Below are positions 47,401-58,813 of a stretch of 64,000 nucleotides of DNA, one piece after another; the stretch's first letter is position 1, and each line of letters opens with the position of its first letter. Below the pieces are notes generated by a model. That model ran no database searches, was not told where the DNA came from, and was given only the letters and a program-made list of their open reading frames with translations. The position numbers were made by a program, and so were the translations under genes. The stretch is from assembly GCF_000344685.1 (NCBI RefSeq), contig NW_006920412.1:1141414-1205413 (forward strand). Direction: 5' to 3'. This DNA comes from Gloeophyllum trabeum ATCC 11539 (taxonomy: Eukaryota; Basidiomycota; Agaricomycetes; Gloeophyllales; Gloeophyllaceae).

Positions 47401-49265
47401 CCTCTGCAACAGTCCTATGCCGCTCAGTCTGTCGGTCTGTCCGCTGCTCCTGCCAGACCCAGAACCCCTCCATCCGAGGAGGTCGATAGTGAACAGGCTC
47501 GCGAGGAAGGCCGTTTCCAAGACATGAAAGGGAAAGCAGCTAAGGGCAAGAGCGTCGGCTGGAAAGACGGTGACTCTGGCAAGGAGAGGGCCGGCAAGGA
47601 AGAGCAGGCACTGGCTGATCCTTCTGTTCCGAGCAACATCTCGAAGGAGATGAAGAGGATGGAGGAGAGCCTCCATACCCGACTCGGCCGGCTGATCGGA
47701 AAGGAGTTGGATAAGCAACGTGTGTACCCACTCCTTATCAGGTTGGTTTAACCCGGTAGCTGAAGTAATTCTCCCAACAGACCAACGGTTGGAGGAAGTC
47801 AGGGTCAGCGAGCAGGCAGCTGATTTCGCTAGACAAGAGAAACTTCTGAAGCTGATTTCGAACGAGTTGACAAAGAACACGACTCGCGTCGTGGAAATGG
47901 CGGTCAAGAATGAAGTGCAAAATTCCGTCCTGCCGTCTCTCGAGAATATCACCAAAAATGAGGTCAAGTCTTTGGTGAATGGCCAAATAGCAAAGGGCGT
48001 TTCAGACGCCGTGAAGCAGGTACGCTGTTCGTTCTTCGTCTTCAGCTGGTTCTGAATCTCCGTCCGTAGAGTCTACCAAACGAGATTGAAAGGATGCTGT
48101 TGCGTCCTGACGTTTCCACTCACTTCGCTAGGAACTTCTCTTCAACAGTCACGCCGATTATCGAGCGTCAGGTCAAGGACGCTGTTACTAAGACCCTCAT
48201 ACCGGCTTACTCGCAACAGACCTCTTCCATGCAACAAGACATATCTCATGAGATCCGCTCTGAGCTTGCAACCCTCAGGAAGGACATCATGTCATGGCAG
48301 ACCGAGACACTGCGGGGACATGAGGTACGTGCGGCCAGTGAAAGCTAGCGGTCCAAGTCTAATGTTTGCGCAGTCTCTGATCAGAGAGCTCGAGCAAAAT
48401 GTCCGGACCCTGTCTGATCAAGTCAAATATTTGAGCATGAATGCTTCCTTGAGCGTTCCCTCTAGCCATCACGCCCTCCAAAATCGTGCCTCTCCAGTCC
48501 CCAGTAGTTCACAGACTAGCCTCCCTCAATATAATCAATCTCATATGCGACAGCCGAGTCTACCGACCGCCTCGCAGTCGTCGGCATACGCTCAGAGTCA
48601 TGGGCCATACCAACCTCTGGGTCCGTCCTCTGTCCCTGGACCATGGATGCCACCCAACATCGCTGCCCCCCAAGCGTCCCACCCTATCGCACCTCCTCCG
48701 CCTCCACCACCTCCTGTCATCCGACAGACGCCTCCTGCCACAAATGAAGAGTGGGATGACACGTATCTGGCCGTCCTGGGCACTCAGGATCCCCGACAGC
48801 TGCGCGAATTGCTGGCGCGGTCCAATCCTGAGGTTATCATGCCCCTGTCTGGCCCCAGTCCTTTGTCGCAAGCGGTAGTCCTGACACTTGTCCATCGAGT
48901 GAGTACAGCGGCGTGTATCAAATGTATGTTCGTCTAATGTCCCTCCAGCTGGCCGCCGCCGTTGGCGAGACGTCCCCTGTCGATGAAAGCTTCAAGTCAT
49001 CTCTCTGGTGGCTGCAGCGCGCCGCCTCCATCCTCAATACCAATGTATGATCTTCTTTCTGAGCTTCATACCCAGCTTCTGATCTCTCCATACCTAGGAC
49101 CCTCTAATCTCTCCATACATCGCCCGCGTGCTACCTAACGTCCAACAGATGCTTAATACTACAAGACAGCGCCTTTCTATTCTCCCCGGTGGCTCGCCTC
49201 AGCTGCAAGACTCAGCTAGGGTGATCTCCGATGTTCAGGACGTCCTCAGTCGCAAGCCGCTGTAG
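44486..49265 (+). CDS. EDC4-like mRNA-decapping scaffold (WD40 plus C-terminal helical domain)
   Basis: The protein resembles enhancer of mRNA decapping 4, which joins Dcp1, Dcp2 and Xrn1 in P-bodies. The first ~430 residues are low-complexity Ser/Pro/Gln/Ala, starting MDRSDNVPQLFSRGSTPPGS. Then comes a WD40 region: GATHWVAYAMTRGRIRVISR, LAGVTSDGGFVVWDLPEVI, ALHSVKWHPKDPDTLAVASE, and YNYAIATISEDSALTYWSIR with DDPDMFGHANYDSRIQTLWI. A charged linker and long helices follow: KEMKRMEESLHTRLGRLIGK, ISNELTKNTTRVVEMAVKNE and VTPIIERQVKDAVTKTLIPA. A poly-Pro stretch (near 48690-48720) precedes a C-terminal alpha domain with NEEWDDTYLAVLGTQDPRQL, typical of EDC4. Several introns are clear. Length is about 1,430 residues. 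Stop TAG at 49263-49265. Confidence 0.85.
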
Positions 49266-49858
49266 TCGTTCTCCGGAAAGTTTTACTGCTCTGTCCTTTG
49301 CCGGTGGCTTTGTTGATCCAAGGCCGCACCCTTGTTACTGAATCTTGCTTTCTAGTCTCGCTTTGCGCACGGTACGAATCTTACGAGTTCGATGAACTGT
49401 TACGTCTTGTCTCCTTACGATGTTATACCAAGTCTTCGATAGACGGCGCTCGGGCATGTTCTGTATACGTATTACCACCATGTTCAGGCATTATTCTAGC
49501 ACTACGGAGCAAAAAGAAATATATACAATGCATATTGGAAGCCCTTTCTATCACACTCCTGAGAACGGCCATCATATCTGAATCCCAGTGCTCTGAGAGC
49601 ACTGACATCGAGGGCCGGAGTGATGCATCGGAGGTTAGAAGGCTGCGACTGACATTCGCCGAGTTGCCCACGTTGCGGGCCCAAGGTCAGAAGCTGAGAC
49701 TGATTCGTCCGACCCGTTCTTTACGTGCAGCAGGCTGCGGAACGACGTACGACCACCGGCATCCACATTCGACCTCCCTACTCGTATCCTTTCTGTCCTT
49801 GAACCTCATCTAATTCCGAACTGAGCCCGTTCAAATCCTCAAGCACCAGTAGTATATC
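49266..49858. promoter_or_regulatory. intergenic region between EDC4-like gene and Sft2, with a 19-bp palindrome
   Basis: This 593-bp gap carries the 3' end of the EDC4-like gene and the Sft2 promoter. It contains the palindrome cagtgctct-g-agagcactg at 49586-49604. A 171-codon open frame spans much of it but starts without a good context and lacks motifs. Confidence 0.45.
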
Positions 49859-50718
49859 ATGGCATCTTCGAAAGGGTGGTTTAACCTTGAGGCCGCGTCA
49901 AGCGTCATCCCAGACAACCAGTTCTTCGAGGGGGACTCGGCGTTTTCGTTCCTGGGGTTGACGAGGACGCAGAGGCTGTATGGCTTTGTGGGATGGTGAG
50001 CGCTACGCCGAGCCCTCTTACACAATGACACTGACTGCTGGCACGGTGGCGGGGCCATGCAGTCTCGTAACGGGTTTCATACTGAGTATTATCGGGTCGG
50101 CGTTGCTATTCATTGGCTTGCTAGGGAGTTTTGCGCGTGAGTCGCCGGAGGCCTTGCTTCGTACGGGGTTCAAGTTCATTGACCTTCCCACTTCGCATGA
50201 AGTGCTCTATGTCTTGGGCACAATCATTTCGCTCGTCGGCACTGGATTCTTAATAGGCGTACGTCTATCCTTTCTCTTCTATTGTTCAGGACTTGACCAT
50301 TTGTGGAAATGTAGTTCTTTAAGCAACTCAAGCTCGTATGTATAATCTCGTTAGCGTCCTCCAACGGTGGACTGATATGCTATGGGACAGATGTTCAAGC
50401 CCGTCCGAGTGCTCGCCACGATTATCTTCCTCGGGTCTATAGTGCTGGTCTTCGTAGGTGCCTTCGTCATAGGCAGCGACGTACGTGCGCTTTCTATTCT
50501 CATCCTCACTACGCCACATCTTGACCATGCGTTCAATCACTGCAGCTTCTGTGCATCCGTAAGTTCCCTCCTTGCGTCTCGCCTTATTTTGCGAACCCCC
50601 GTGCTAACCTGGTTTCCTAGTGTTCGTGATCATCGAGTACCTTGCATACACATGGTACACACTCTCGTACATTCCTTACGCCCGGACGGCTGTTCTCAAA
50701 ATGGTGGGCATGTCCTAA
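49859..50718 (+). CDS. Sft2-family vesicle transport protein
   Basis: Sft2 is a small tetra-spanning Golgi protein that works with Got1 in fusion of endosome-derived vesicles. It starts MASSKGWFNLEAASSVIPDN, then FSFLGLTRTQRLYGFVG. Membrane segments follow: CLVTGFILSIIGSALLFIGL, then FALLYVLGTIISLVGTGFLI (after intron gtgagt...catgaag), then VRVLATIIFLGSIVLVFVGA, then an exon ending YLAYTWYTLSYIPYARTAVL. The FxxLYxLGxIxxLxxTGFLxG and WYxLSYIPxAR motifs are the family signature. The K-rich loop between TM2 and TM3 reads FFKQLK-LMFKPVR. Length is about 210 residues. The stop at 50716-50718 gives the C-terminus KMVGMS. Confidence 0.9.
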
Positions 50719-51110
50719 GTGTTGTACCCTTGCCTGTCCTGGACCGCATGTATGCCATACCCCTTACGGCTGTGTACAATATTCTGTTATGTCTGGACCT
50801 TTTTTCGGTGGTTACGGTAAAATCTGGTCATGTCAGTACTCACCCAATAATGCAATGCAAAATCTAATGGTGCTGTAGAACAAGAGTGGTGACACTTTCT
50901 GAGTCATTTATCATACAGCAACTGGGTTCTGCATCTTACACTGCCGTTATACATATACATATATAATCATGCTGTTGTAGTACACATTTAGTTATCTTCC
51001 AACCCGCTTTCTTAGTCACAGACGGCTAGCTGGCCTGAGAAGACGTCAGATATAAGTGCATGGCTTTACGACTACCAAAATGTAGGCAGCAGCAGACATA
51101 CCTCATTCAC
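50719..51110. other. convergent 3' intergenic region, Sft2 / glyoxalase II
   Basis: This 392-bp convergent gap is AT-rich, with a TATA/CATA repeat near 50950-50965 (atacatatacatatataat). It likely holds both 3' untranslated regions. No gene is seen. Confidence 0.45.
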
Positions 51111-52185
51111 TCACCCCCTGAAGCTGTTCTTCATCTCTCGCAATGTGTCCATGATCGAGCCCTCAGGTGTGCCTTGGGATGCTCCCGTGGCACTCCTACG
51201 TACCTCTTGCATCAGCACTGGCGGTTGCAACACTAGAGCCGGAGGGTGACTCACAAGATAGAACTGCTGGTCAACCTCATGAAGGGGTTCCACTCCTTCT
51301 CGTCGCCGATGGTGGTCAACCCTGTTGTGATGTCGTTCTTCTTGACTAACTCCTCCAGCCTACCGAGCGCCTTGTTTTCGGGATCTACGCTCTTGGCAAA
51401 GGCAAGGTTGCCTTTGGTATACTCGTGCCCATTGAACACAATGGTCTCCGGAGGCAAGGTCGATAGGTACGACAAGGCCTTGTTCATCTCATCCCCAGTT
51501 CCCTCGAAAAAGCGACCGCATCCGGCGATGAATAGGGTGTCGCCGGTGAAGACGCCTCCTTTGTGGGGGGAGGAGTCGGTAACGTGATAGCAGATGGAGT
51601 CTTGAGTATGGCACGGCGTCGCGAGACATCTAGGGGTGGAGATGGATGTGGGTCAGAATGTTAAGTGCAGAGCACAGATGATCGGCTTACTTGACGGAGA
51701 TGGAGTCGACCTTGAATTCATCTTTGTCCTTGACGAGGTTGGTCAATGCCGGGATCTGTTTGCTGCCTCCGTAGATGGGGGCGCCAGGGTAGGCTTCAGC
51801 CTGGACAGACGCGTCAGGCTACCGTACCTTGACCTATTAGTAATCAAGCTTGCTACATACGAATTTCTACTTCCAGCGGACGACGGTCAGCAAAGTTTAG
51901 AGCAATTTATTTATCAAAGCAAGCCGCAATCACCTGGTTTCCACCGCTATGGTCGTGGTGATGGTGAGTGGTGATAGCTGCAACGATCTCTACACCGAGT
52001 TTCTGCGCAGCGGCCTGGACCTTGGGCACATCGTACGGGTCGACGGCGGCGGCCTTGTTTCCCTCTGAAATAATCAAATACGCGTAGTTGTCCGAGCGGA
52101 CAGGGACCTCGACGATGCGCATGGCGGCGGGGACAGAGGAGGAGAATGCACGCCTGGCTGTGGCTGCTGTGAGTCTGGAGAGCAT
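51111..52185 (-). CDS. hydroxyacylglutathione hydrolase (glyoxalase II)
   Basis: The enzyme hydrolyses S-lactoylglutathione to lactate and glutathione, completing methylglyoxal detoxification. The N-terminus MLSRLTAATARRAFSSSVPA looks like a mitochondrial transit peptide, followed by MRIVEVPVRSDNYAYLIISE. The metallo-beta-lactamase motif is AAITTHHHHDHSGGNQ. Later exons give YPGAPIYGGSKQIPALTNL, KCLATPCHTQDSICYHVTDS, GGVFTGDTLFIAGCGRFFEG and TIVFNGHEYTKGNLAFAKSV, with all metal and substrate His/Asp. The C-terminal HAGH domain ends DTLREMKNSFRG. The internal Met before RIVEVPV could start a cytosolic form, as known for other HAGH genes. Length is about 290 residues. Start choice is between 52209 and 52185; I prefer 52185. 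Confidence 0.92.
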
Positions 52186-52455
52186 GATGGCATTGGGCCG
52201 GCGGCACATGCTTCTAATAGGCTTGCCAAACTGGGATTGTGGCTGCTGCGCGCTGAGACTGTGTTGCAGTGGGACGGTGAATCAAAACATCAGTTGGTCA
52301 GTTTCTCTGGCAGTTCTCGCTGATGCCTCCGGCCACCGCCTCGAGTTACGTCCCCAGGCTACGCTGCATGCAGACGCGAGCGCTCTCCTTTCTTCCGACC
52401 TGTACATGCCGACGACTTGTGCTGGGCACGACGACTCCCCGTGTCGGACAAAGTC

Positions 52456-53465
52456 ATGGAACACAATCCAAGCTCCTGCTCAAGCTGGATTAAGCGCTAC
52501 GCGGTCTTCGTTCTTGCCGCTGTCTCTGGCGATAGACAAGTGAGGCGGACCTCTGTCTGGCTCGTACTGCGACTGACAACCAGGGATCAACTAGAGTAAG
52601 CGGCAAGAGGGAGACCCCGAAGAGGACGACCCGGAAGAAGGGCTTGCCTCTGACATTTCCTGCACAAGACATTCACTGGCAGGTATGGCGTCCTTGAACA
52701 AATCGTACATCTGTTTACTCACTGCGCAGCTAGTTGGCTGCCAAGGCTTCAGTCACTCAGGGACTGTGACACCCAACAGCACTTCTTCCTCATCTATATC
52801 TGCAACAATTCCAGCACCTAATACGACGACTATGGGGGTTACATCCCCATCATCCCCGTCTTCGACGGCTGTAAGCGGTGACAGTCCATCCGAAAGTAGC
52901 ACTATGCCAGTGGTCTCGTCTTGCACAGCAAGTCCTGCGTCCGGTGAGATTTCCCATTCTGCACCAGCCTCACTGTGTATATTGATACCGGCACAATTTA
53001 GGGTGCAGCACACTATCGACTGACTCTGCGCCCAAGGCACCGTCCACCATTATTACCTCTTCGTCTAGCTATTCGTCCGGAGCAACGGCATCCATTGGAT
53101 CGTCTTCGATTATCTCCACCCCATCCGAGTCCGGGCTGTTCCAATCCGGCTCCCAGGATCTCCGTGCCGCTCGTACCAACACAGGTGCCATCGCGGGCGG
53201 CGTCGTAGGCGGGGTCGTTGCCCTCCTTGCCGCAGCCACACTCCTCATCTGCCTGCGGCGCCGCGCGCGGCGGAAGCGTATCCCGCCGTCGGCAGAATTC
53301 ATGGCATACTCCTACGCTCGGGCACGGCCGGGAACACCGAATAACCCCATGTCGATGTACTTGGTAAACAAAGACTTGGAAGAAGCGCCGCCGCCGTTTG
53401 AAGCGTCGTCGTTCCATGAGCGGATTATTGAAAAGGCGCCGATTGCAGCAGGGCGTGCCTTGTAG
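52456..53465 (+). CDS. Ser/Thr-rich single-pass membrane protein of unknown function
   Basis: Four exons join in frame. The N-terminus MEHNPSSCSSWIKRYAVFVL with AAVSG is a likely signal peptide or anchor. Then come a basic segment (SGKRETPKRTTRKK), PLTFPAQDIHWQ, and after a 47-bp intron LVGCQGFSHSGTVTPNSTSS. About 130 residues very rich in Ser/Thr (mucin-like, likely O-mannosylated) follow. The transmembrane helix is GAIAGGVVGGVVALLAAATL and LICLRRRARRKR marks the cytosolic side. The cytosolic tail has MAYSYARARPGTPNNPMSMY and ends EKAPIAAGRAL. This layout matches fungal surface sensors or mucin-like proteins with an SKG6/Axl2-type transmembrane segment, but no WSC or other extracellular domain is seen. 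The first exon is less certain than the rest. Confidence 0.65.
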
Positions 53466-54055
53466 GGCAAGGGTCGTGCGCATGTCTAGTAGTAGTAACT
53501 TATGCATTGCGACGGGGGTGAGGGGGAGGGTTGACAATGATCCGAAGAAGTGCGGATCGGGGCCTCGTGCGCAGGAACCTATTAACGTGCTTCATTGCAA
53601 GGGAACCCTGCCCCTCAATCCCGTCGGTTTCCCTCTTCCTTGGACCTTGTTTCTTCCTATATTGCTATTGTACACCAGTTCCACTTCCAAGTCCGTAGGT
53701 AGCACCTGATAGTCGTGTGTCTTCTAGTTCGTGATTTCTCGTTCTGTTGTACACATTACTAGCTGGATCATTACCCTTAACCTGTTGTTTATTATGTTCT
53801 TGGCACTTGAAGTGTCCCTCCTTAGTCTATAGAACATGCCCGTAATATGTAGAATTAGTAGTGGATGGTCTCACATGGGTACAATACTCAAGGTCTGTAC
53901 ATCTAAAGATATATGGGATAACATCGGAACATCCACATGTCCGTATGGGCATACATATGACACAGATTTTAGAATACGACTTGTCGGAACGGCATGCTAA
54001 ACCTCTTCTAAGCATATGCGGTCGCGAAAAGAGCGAGGTGAGGCCGAAACCCCGC
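53466..54055. other. convergent intergenic region
   Basis: This 590-bp gap lies between the stop of the Ser/Thr-rich membrane protein and the stop of SRP receptor alpha. It is AT-richer than the coding flanks. I see no gene; both 3' untranslated regions should lie here. Confidence 0.5.
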
Positions 54056-56790
54056 TCAGTCGCTCAGGATAGCCTGGACAACATTAGCTACCCTCAACTG
54101 CCGTAGATCTGTATACGTCTATGCAACATCCGGAGTGAGCAATCTGATCGGACTTCGAATATGCAAATGCACCTACCTGCCCAGTGCCGACAAAGATGAT
54201 GGGTTGTCCTGTAACGTATGTCATCGACAGCGCGGCTCCAACCTATCCGCAGAATAAGCATGTATAGCCAAGAGGTACCTCATTCATTCAGGGACTCGCC
54301 TTATCATCAACGGTATCCCACTTCGTGACCAGCATCCCGTCAATACCACGTCCCTTGCCCGCACCACCTGAGGCAGCTGAGAAGTCTCTTAAGGCTCTGT
54401 CGAACTTCGTAAGTTGATCAACTGCTTCATTGCCTACGAGGGCCTCCCCGACAAAGATAATCTTGTCCGGGTTATTCACGGCAACCAACTATGATGCCGT
54501 CGCACGTTAGTCAACCATGAACAACGTATAAGCATAGCTTGACTAAGAATAATAACAGTACCTTGGCCAGAGCACGCATGAGAGGCTGGAGATGATCATC
54601 AGTCAACACGATCCAGGACAACCTTCCCAGGTTCAACAAGACGGACCTCGTTATCCTGCATCCGCCCCGCCGTATCAATCAGGACCACGTCAAAATCATG
54701 ATCTTTGGCTAAAAAGACAAGTGTGTCAGCTGTACTCCCACTATTAGCAAAGACCATCTCCGACAGACCGTAGGTTATGGCCTCCTTCGCGATGGCAGCG
54801 GCATCTTTCCCATAGCCTCTCTCGAAGAGCTCAACTCGCCCCTTGCTGTCAGTGGCCCCGTCCACGCCGAGCATACTAAGGTTTCGGACGTGGACACGCA
54901 GCTGTTCCACAGCGCCGCTCCTACCGACAGCAGTCATTTGCCATTAACGCAGCACTGTACACGAAGGTTTCGTGATACGCACCGGAAAGTATCACATGCG
55001 GCGATCAGCACCCTAAACCCATTTTGGATCAGCCAAAAGGCGACCTTGCTCAAGTTCGTACTTTTCCCAACTCCATTCACCCCAACGAATGTCATGCTGT
55101 AAGGGAGACGCTGTTGAGTAGATGGCAACGGCGAATTCAGCTTCGTCCGGATGGAAAGCAATAAATCCGTTGACGTTTTGGGCGTCAATATGCGCGTTAT
55201 CGAGTTGGACAGCGCTACGCGAACGGCTGCGTTTATGGCTGAACCGAGATTTCAGAGCTAGCACGCCTCTCAGTAGAGATTTGTACACATACTCTGCAAT
55301 CCACCGATTTTCTTGCCCACCAGGCCCTCGCCTACACCCTCACAGACCTTGTCAGCAATGTCCTTAGCGACATTTTTCTTCATGAGATGCTGCTTCATCG
55401 CCTCCAAGACAGGCTTCAGGTCGTCCTCCGTAAGCACCTTCGAACCCGTGAAGCGTGCAAACAACGATCCAAGGGCTCCTAGAGACGAGGTGGAGGACTG
55501 CGCTTTCGGCGCACTTGCGACACCATTGGCTTTCAGGGCCTGCGAGATGACTGCGTCGGTAAAGTCGCTGCTACCCTTGCCGAACTCCCAGTCTTTGATC
55601 TCATATAACCCGTCTTCGGTTCTTGTCCCGAGGGAGGTCTGGTCAACCAGAGCGTCCAGGTCAAGGTTCTCTGATCGCCCATTGCCATCTGCAGAGGACT
55701 TATCCATGCTGAAGTCGAGTGCGGCCATGTCAGTTTCGCTAGGTGCCGATTCGCCCCACTTTCGCTGTTCTTTTGCCTTTGCTTTGCGTTTCGACCTGGA
55801 CGGCGTGTCGGAGCTGTAACATGATCTATCAGGACCGCAAGTTATATAGAGAGACCGAATACTCACTCGGAATTCGGATGACTTTCTCTTCCGCTTCCTG
55901 ACTCCACTCGTCCGAGGCCACGCCCCCCTCTCCGGCCTCCTCTACCACGCAGGCGGCTCTTCAGAGCATGAACGTTCCGTGAAATCTGCTGCTCGTCGAG
56001 ATAATCCGAGGCAGTCTGAGATGGAACTGGGAAACTCTGATAAGAAAATACTCATGAGGGATAGGATATATGCGTACTAGTGCTCTGATCGTCGGACGGG
56101 GGAGTCGAAAGCTCGGTCGCCACAGGGCGACTTACAGGAGGTCTAATGCGAGATCGGCGTTCCTGAGATACAGCATTATTCAACAGTACCAGGCTGGAAG
56201 CAATCTACTCACCTGCGCCGCCTTTTCCTCGAATGTCCTCAACAGCTTATCAAACATGTTGTCCCAGCCTTCGAACGCTTTGGAGAAATCCCAGATTGTA
56301 GGAGTTACACCTTTGGAAGTAGCAGGTGTAGATAGCTTTCCGGCATTCATTGCATGCAGAGAGGCGACAAAGGTCGCCAGGAACGGTTCAAATAGCTTGA
56401 CAAAGAGCGTCCTAATCGCAGTTAGGAGGTCTTCGACATATGTCAATTGTAAGATGCGTTGGTATGCGACCTGTACACCGTTCGGACATCTCGCGAAAGC
56501 TGGCAAAGCCTATTACTCACAACGAAGATTAACTCCAGGTCGTTCACAAACGTCCATTTGACGGCATACCCATCTTTCTCATACTTCTCCGTTGTGCGGC
56601 CTTCGATAAGAGCCTCTCTAATGAGGGAGTTGACAGGGGATGCTGGAGATGAAGCGATCTGCGAGGCTGTAGGCGTGAAAGCACGCGACCACAGGACTAT
56701 GCCGCCTGCTCAAAAATAGTATGAGCACCAACACTTTGACCATGGTATCGTGAGCATACCTTTGTGGGATATGGAGCAATGGTCAAGCAT
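54056..56790 (-). CDS. signal recognition particle receptor subunit alpha
   Basis: This GTPase docks SRP-ribosome complexes at the ER. The N-terminal SRX domain starts MLDHCSISHKG-GIVLWS (intron after the Lys codon), then ASPVNSLIREALIEGRTTEK, WTFVNDLELIFV and RILQLTYVEDLLTAIRTLFV. A charged linker follows (SRSKRKAKAKEQRKWGESAP, DALVDQTSLGTRTEDGLYEI). The NG domain has FTGSKVLTEDDLKPVLEAMK, the P-loop VGVNGVGKSTNLSKVAFWLI, ACDTFRSGAVEQLRVHV, DVVLIDTAGRMQDNE, and the G4 motif VTKWDTVDDKVGAALSM. It ends QPIIFVGTGQTYTDLRQLRV and AILSD. Stop TGA at 54056-54058. Length is about 620 residues. The G4 motif has Trp where most orthologs have Phe. The ATG at 56788-56790 matches the family start. Confidence 0.92.
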
Positions 56791-57401
56791 GGCAGGCAGG
56801 GGGTGGGGCAGTATATTTGGTCCTCTGGCAAACTTCAGAATGACTTCTGTTGGGCTTCGTATTCTGGCAACCAGCTGAAGTGCAGAGCGAAACGAGTATA
56901 GTAAGGTGCGTCTGCTGTATGTATGCCAGTGAACTCCTGGTAAGCTTGGATTAAACTGCGGTGCACAGCGCCACTTTGGCGGGCAATTACCGGATCAGGC
57001 AAAACGCGCCCTGGTTCGGCACTGGAGAAGAACAGAGAAGCAATAATCGCTGCAGCCCTTAGAGTGGATATTCTACAGTCCAGACTCAGTCTAACGGGCA
57101 CATACAAACTGAGGAGTCACTCCGAGTTACATTGGTGCTAAACGCCGCCTGGCCTCGAAGGTGTTAGAGCATTCATATATTTCGGACGTACAACGAATCG
57201 AAAACTGATAGGACCTGTATGAAATGCAAATCCAGCATGCAGCGAAGAAGGCTTCTCATTTGCCTATGGTTGGAAGCACTTGACGCGCGCAAAGTACCGA
57301 CGTCAGGGAGCTTCGTCCATAGTGGTGTCGAGATCTTGCTTGCTGCCATGGGAAGCCAAGATGGATAGGAAAGAACTCCAGCACTATTAGGCGCCTTCGA
57401 G

Positions 57402-57687
57402 TCAATCAGGCTCGGGGCCGCTGCCCGTGTCTGCCCGGTTAACGTTGAGTTCCAGCAAAATGTTCGGGGCAAAGCGCGACGAAGAACGATTGGTCACTGA
57501 AGTTCATACGGGTAAGAATGGCGGATGCATGAAGCTCACTGTCCTTGCATGGATAGCTAAAGAGTTCCTGGAATAGAGTTATGATATCGTCGGCAGAATG
57601 ACGAGATTCGTACCGCTGGTAAAATTGTCGTGGGCTAAAATCAACGGGAGGCATACCGAACGGTCGAATAGGCCAGGAACAGCTCAT
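57402..57687 (-). CDS. doubtful small hypothetical protein
   Basis: The minus-strand ORF begins MSCSWPIRPFGMPPVDFSPR and continues YESRHSADDIITLFQELFS. Splicing out gtgagc...acttcag (43 bp) would join SYPCKD to MTNRSSSRFAPNILLELNVN and a stop at 57402-57404, giving about 80 residues. The hydrophobic/acidic pattern is plausible for a small folded protein. No homolog is recognised. An alternative is that the ORF is spurious. Confidence 0.25.
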
Positions 57688-58450
57688 TGTGTGTTTTATT
57701 CTCGATTAGAGTCCTGTAGATATATCTGCTTTAGATTGACCCGTCATCACGGGCGATAAATTCTATTCGGATGGAGATGTACAATCAGTGCGACCACATC
57801 CGGCCGGTCCATAGGCGGTGCGAATTACAGGACCTGGACAGAACAGAGAGTAACTGCAAATCTCTGCCTGGAAGCCAAACCGTCTCGCTATCTTGCCCGA
57901 CGGGCTCACCTTTCTCGAGTTCATCCACAAACGTACTGTGATGGCTTGATCAACCGCATATCGCCACAACGCGGGTTTCTACACCCGCTACTTCCATACA
58001 TCCGGTGCCAGCAGGATGTGAGAATGGTGTCTGGTAGAGGCTGCTCAGGATAAGGCGTGTCCGAGCAGCAGTGGAGACTAGTTGAGTTCGTAGCAGACTT
58101 CTGTGGAGACGTCGTCCTTCGAGGCAATCAACCCTTCGCTCCTCACCCTTTCTAGCCTTGCTTCCCATTATTCTTCTCGCTACAATGGCCTGAGCGCTAG
58201 CTTTCGTCGGTCGAGAGTCAATAATTGCGCGAAATCCAGTGACAGAGTCAAGCCAAGTCAGATTCAAATTGGCGGCCAAGCATGATATGTTCCCGGGGAG
58301 TGCTCGGCCGTCAAGTTCTTGGCTCGCTGAGTTTCCCGGTGTCTGAAGGGCTGGCTGATGTCGAAGTAGGTGAACTCAGAGGTAGAGAGCCCGGCATCGT
58401 TGCTGAGAACGAGTGTAGCGGAGATCGAAAGACCAGGATTCACAAAAAAA

Positions 58451-58813
58451 CTACGTAGAAAGCCACAGAATCGCGCAGGATTTCTCTAACGTAGTCCCGA
58501 AGGCAGGAGGTAATTTTCTGAGCCAGAAGCAGGGAAAGATGGTGAGCAATTGAAGGCATAATTTTGAGATAAGTTGCAGGAGGTGGGTGTGTGGGTCCGG
58601 TTGCCGAGAGTCGCCAGCCGAGGACCGGGGGACCACCCTGATCGATGGCGTCCGCTCCCAGCCGTCCGCGTCGTCGTTGAAGGTTTCCTCTTGTACTGGT
58701 AATCCCGTCTTCTTGCAGTCTTCGACTCTGTATCGCCCTGTGGATTCTTCTGTGGCATCTTCTGTGGCATCTGCCCGCCTGGACAAGTTAAAATAACTGA
58801 ATTTTGACCGCAT
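58451..58813 (-). CDS. doubtful hypothetical protein with short tandem repeat
   Basis: This 120-codon ORF starts MRSKFSYFNLSRRADATEDA. Near its start a 12-base unit (gatgccacagaa) is repeated, giving DATE-DATE-ES. The middle is polar, and the end (LLQLISKLCLQLLTIFPCFW) is hydrophobic. A possible donor (gtggtc) occurs after ERTPSIR. I recognise no family, and it may be the first exon of a longer gene or noise. Confidence 0.22.
   Translation of the reverse strand: MRSKFSYFNLSRRADATEDATEESTGRYRVEDCKKTGLPVQEETFNDDADGWERTPSIRVVPRSSAGDSRQPDPHTHLLQLISKLCLQLLTIFPCFWLRKLPPAFGTTLEKSCAILWLST

Noticed and set aside
49298..49813. 171-codon ORF between EDC4-like and Sft2 genes
   Set aside because: It lacks a convincing ATG, has no motifs, and spans the Sft2 promoter and a palindrome.
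52685..53023. ORF beginning MASLNKSYICLLTAQ as the N-terminus of the Ser/Thr-rich protein
   Set aside because: The first 47 bp fit an intron (gtatgg...gcgcag), and splicing to the upstream exon supplies a better signal peptide; kept only as an alternative.
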